Positions 4,968 through 5,646 of a stretch of 5,646 bases of DNA are shown here, in pieces. The notes beneath the pieces were generated by a model, which saw only the letters and a program-made list of their open reading frames with translations, did no database searches and had not been told where the DNA came from. Position 1 is the stretch's first letter. Each line of letters starts with the position of its first letter. The position numbers were made by a program, and so were the translations under genes. The stretch spans positions 1-5,646 of the forward strand of contig PWHA01000036.1 in assembly GCA_003554685.1 (NCBI GenBank), written 5' to 3'. This DNA comes from Halanaerobiaceae bacterium. GTDB lineage: Bacteria > Bacillota > Halanaerobiia > Halanaerobiales > Halarsenatibacteraceae.

Positions 4968-5646
4968 ATGGGAATATTAATAGATGAGAATACCAGGGTT
5001 CTAATTCAGGGCATCACCGGACGGGAAGCCCGGATGGTTACCAGACATATGCTGGATTACGGTACAGAGGTTAAAGCCGGTGTTACTCCCGGCCGAGGCG
5101 GCCAGGATGTCCATGGTGTCCCGGTTTATGACACCATCAAGGCCGCCATGCAGGAGCAAAAGATTAACCTGTCTCTGATTTATGTGCCGCCGGCCTTTGT
5201 GCTGGATGCCGTTCAGGAATCGCTGGATAACGGCATCAAACTGCTGGTGATTATTACCGAGAATATACCTCAAAAGGATGTGGTTAAATGCCTCAAACTG
5301 GCCCGGGATAAGGACGCCCGGATTATCGGCCCCAATACCGTAGGACTCATCAATCCCGGTGCCGGAGTCAAACTGGGAGCAATTGGCGGCGATGATCCCG
5401 ACCGCTGCTTTGTCCCCGGCTCGATAGGAGTTATCTCCCGGAGCGGCGGCATGACAGCTGAAACCTCCTGGATGGCCAAAAGAGCCGGACGGGGTGTTTC
5501 CACCTCCATCGGGATTGGGGGAGATCCCATGATAGGTTCAACTCCCAGGGACCTGCTTCAGCTCTTTGCCCGGGATGATGACACCGAAGCGGTGATAATG
5601 TTTTCCGAACCGGGTACCCACTTTGAGATAGAGGTTGCTGAATACC
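4968..5646 (+). CDS. Acid-CoA ligase alpha subunit (SucD-like), cut by the window end
   Basis: This is the CoA-binding and phosphohistidine subunit, partner of the preceding gene. It starts at ATG with GGGAGGT (4954-4960) seven bases upstream, and the first 226 residues are present without a stop. The Rossmann CoA-binding domain shows QGITGREA (14-21), VTPGRGGQDVHGVPVYDT (39-56), TENIPQKD (97-104) and GPNTVGLINPG (121-131). The ligase-type domain follows with GVISRSGGMTAE (154-165), IGIGGDPMIGSTPRDLL (181-197) and MFSEPGTHFE (211-220). Typical SucD has SRSGTLTYE; the SGGM version is the form in ATP-citrate lyase. Glu214 corresponds to the Glu that holds the phosphohistidine in SucD. The active-site His (GHAGA region) would lie beyond the window, so it cannot be checked. 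It overlaps nothing and is surely co-translated with beta. Confidence 0.9.
   Translation, partial: MGILIDENTRVLIQGITGREARMVTRHMLDYGTEVKAGVTPGRGGQDVHGVPVYDTIKAAMQEQKINLSLIYVPPAFVLDAVQESLDNGIKLLVIITENIPQKDVVKCLKLARDKDARIIGPNTVGLINPGAGVKLGAIGGDDPDRCFVPGSIGVISRSGGMTAETSWMAKRAGRGVSTSIGIGGDPMIGSTPRDLLQLFARDDDTEAVIMFSEPGTHFEIEVAEY

Overview
The window looks like chromosomal DNA of an anaerobic Bacillota-type bacterium. The evidence is strong AGGAGG-type ribosome binding sites, GTG and TTG starts, roughly balanced base composition in the genes with AT-rich spacers, and the rph-rdgB gene pair seen in Bacillus and Clostridia. A halanaerobial or clostridial relative is my best guess, but the sequence alone does not settle it. 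Every gene I accept reads on the + strand.

Region 1 (1-947) holds one gene for a P-loop protein whose C-terminal half resembles the alanyl/threonyl-tRNA synthetase second additional domain (SAD, AlaX-like). It closes with a good intrinsic terminator that overlaps the stop codon. Region 2 (about 948-1381) is an AT-rich spacer with three unrelated short tandem-repeat arrays and a possible 14-codon leader ORF just before the next gene. Region 3 (1382-2734) is a tight pair: RNase PH (rph, 3' trimming of tRNA) followed with no gap by a RdgB/HAM1 family pyrophosphatase that removes dITP and XTP.

Region 4 (2764-5646) is a CoA-thioester module. It has a CitE/HpcH-type CoA-ester lyase, then the beta (ATP-grasp) and alpha (CoA-binding) subunits of an acid-CoA ligase. 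The alpha subunit runs off the window end. Both ligase subunits carry motifs closer to ATP-citrate lyase and citryl-CoA synthetase than to ordinary succinyl-CoA synthetase. The simplest reading is a two-step route. The ligase would activate a hydroxy di- or tricarboxylic acid (citrate, malate or citramalate are candidates) to its CoA ester. The lyase would then cleave it to acetyl-CoA plus an oxo-acid. The substrate cannot be fixed from sequence alone.

The two observations most worth following are the putative split ligase/lyase module and the P-loop/SAD fusion with an altered metal-binding motif.
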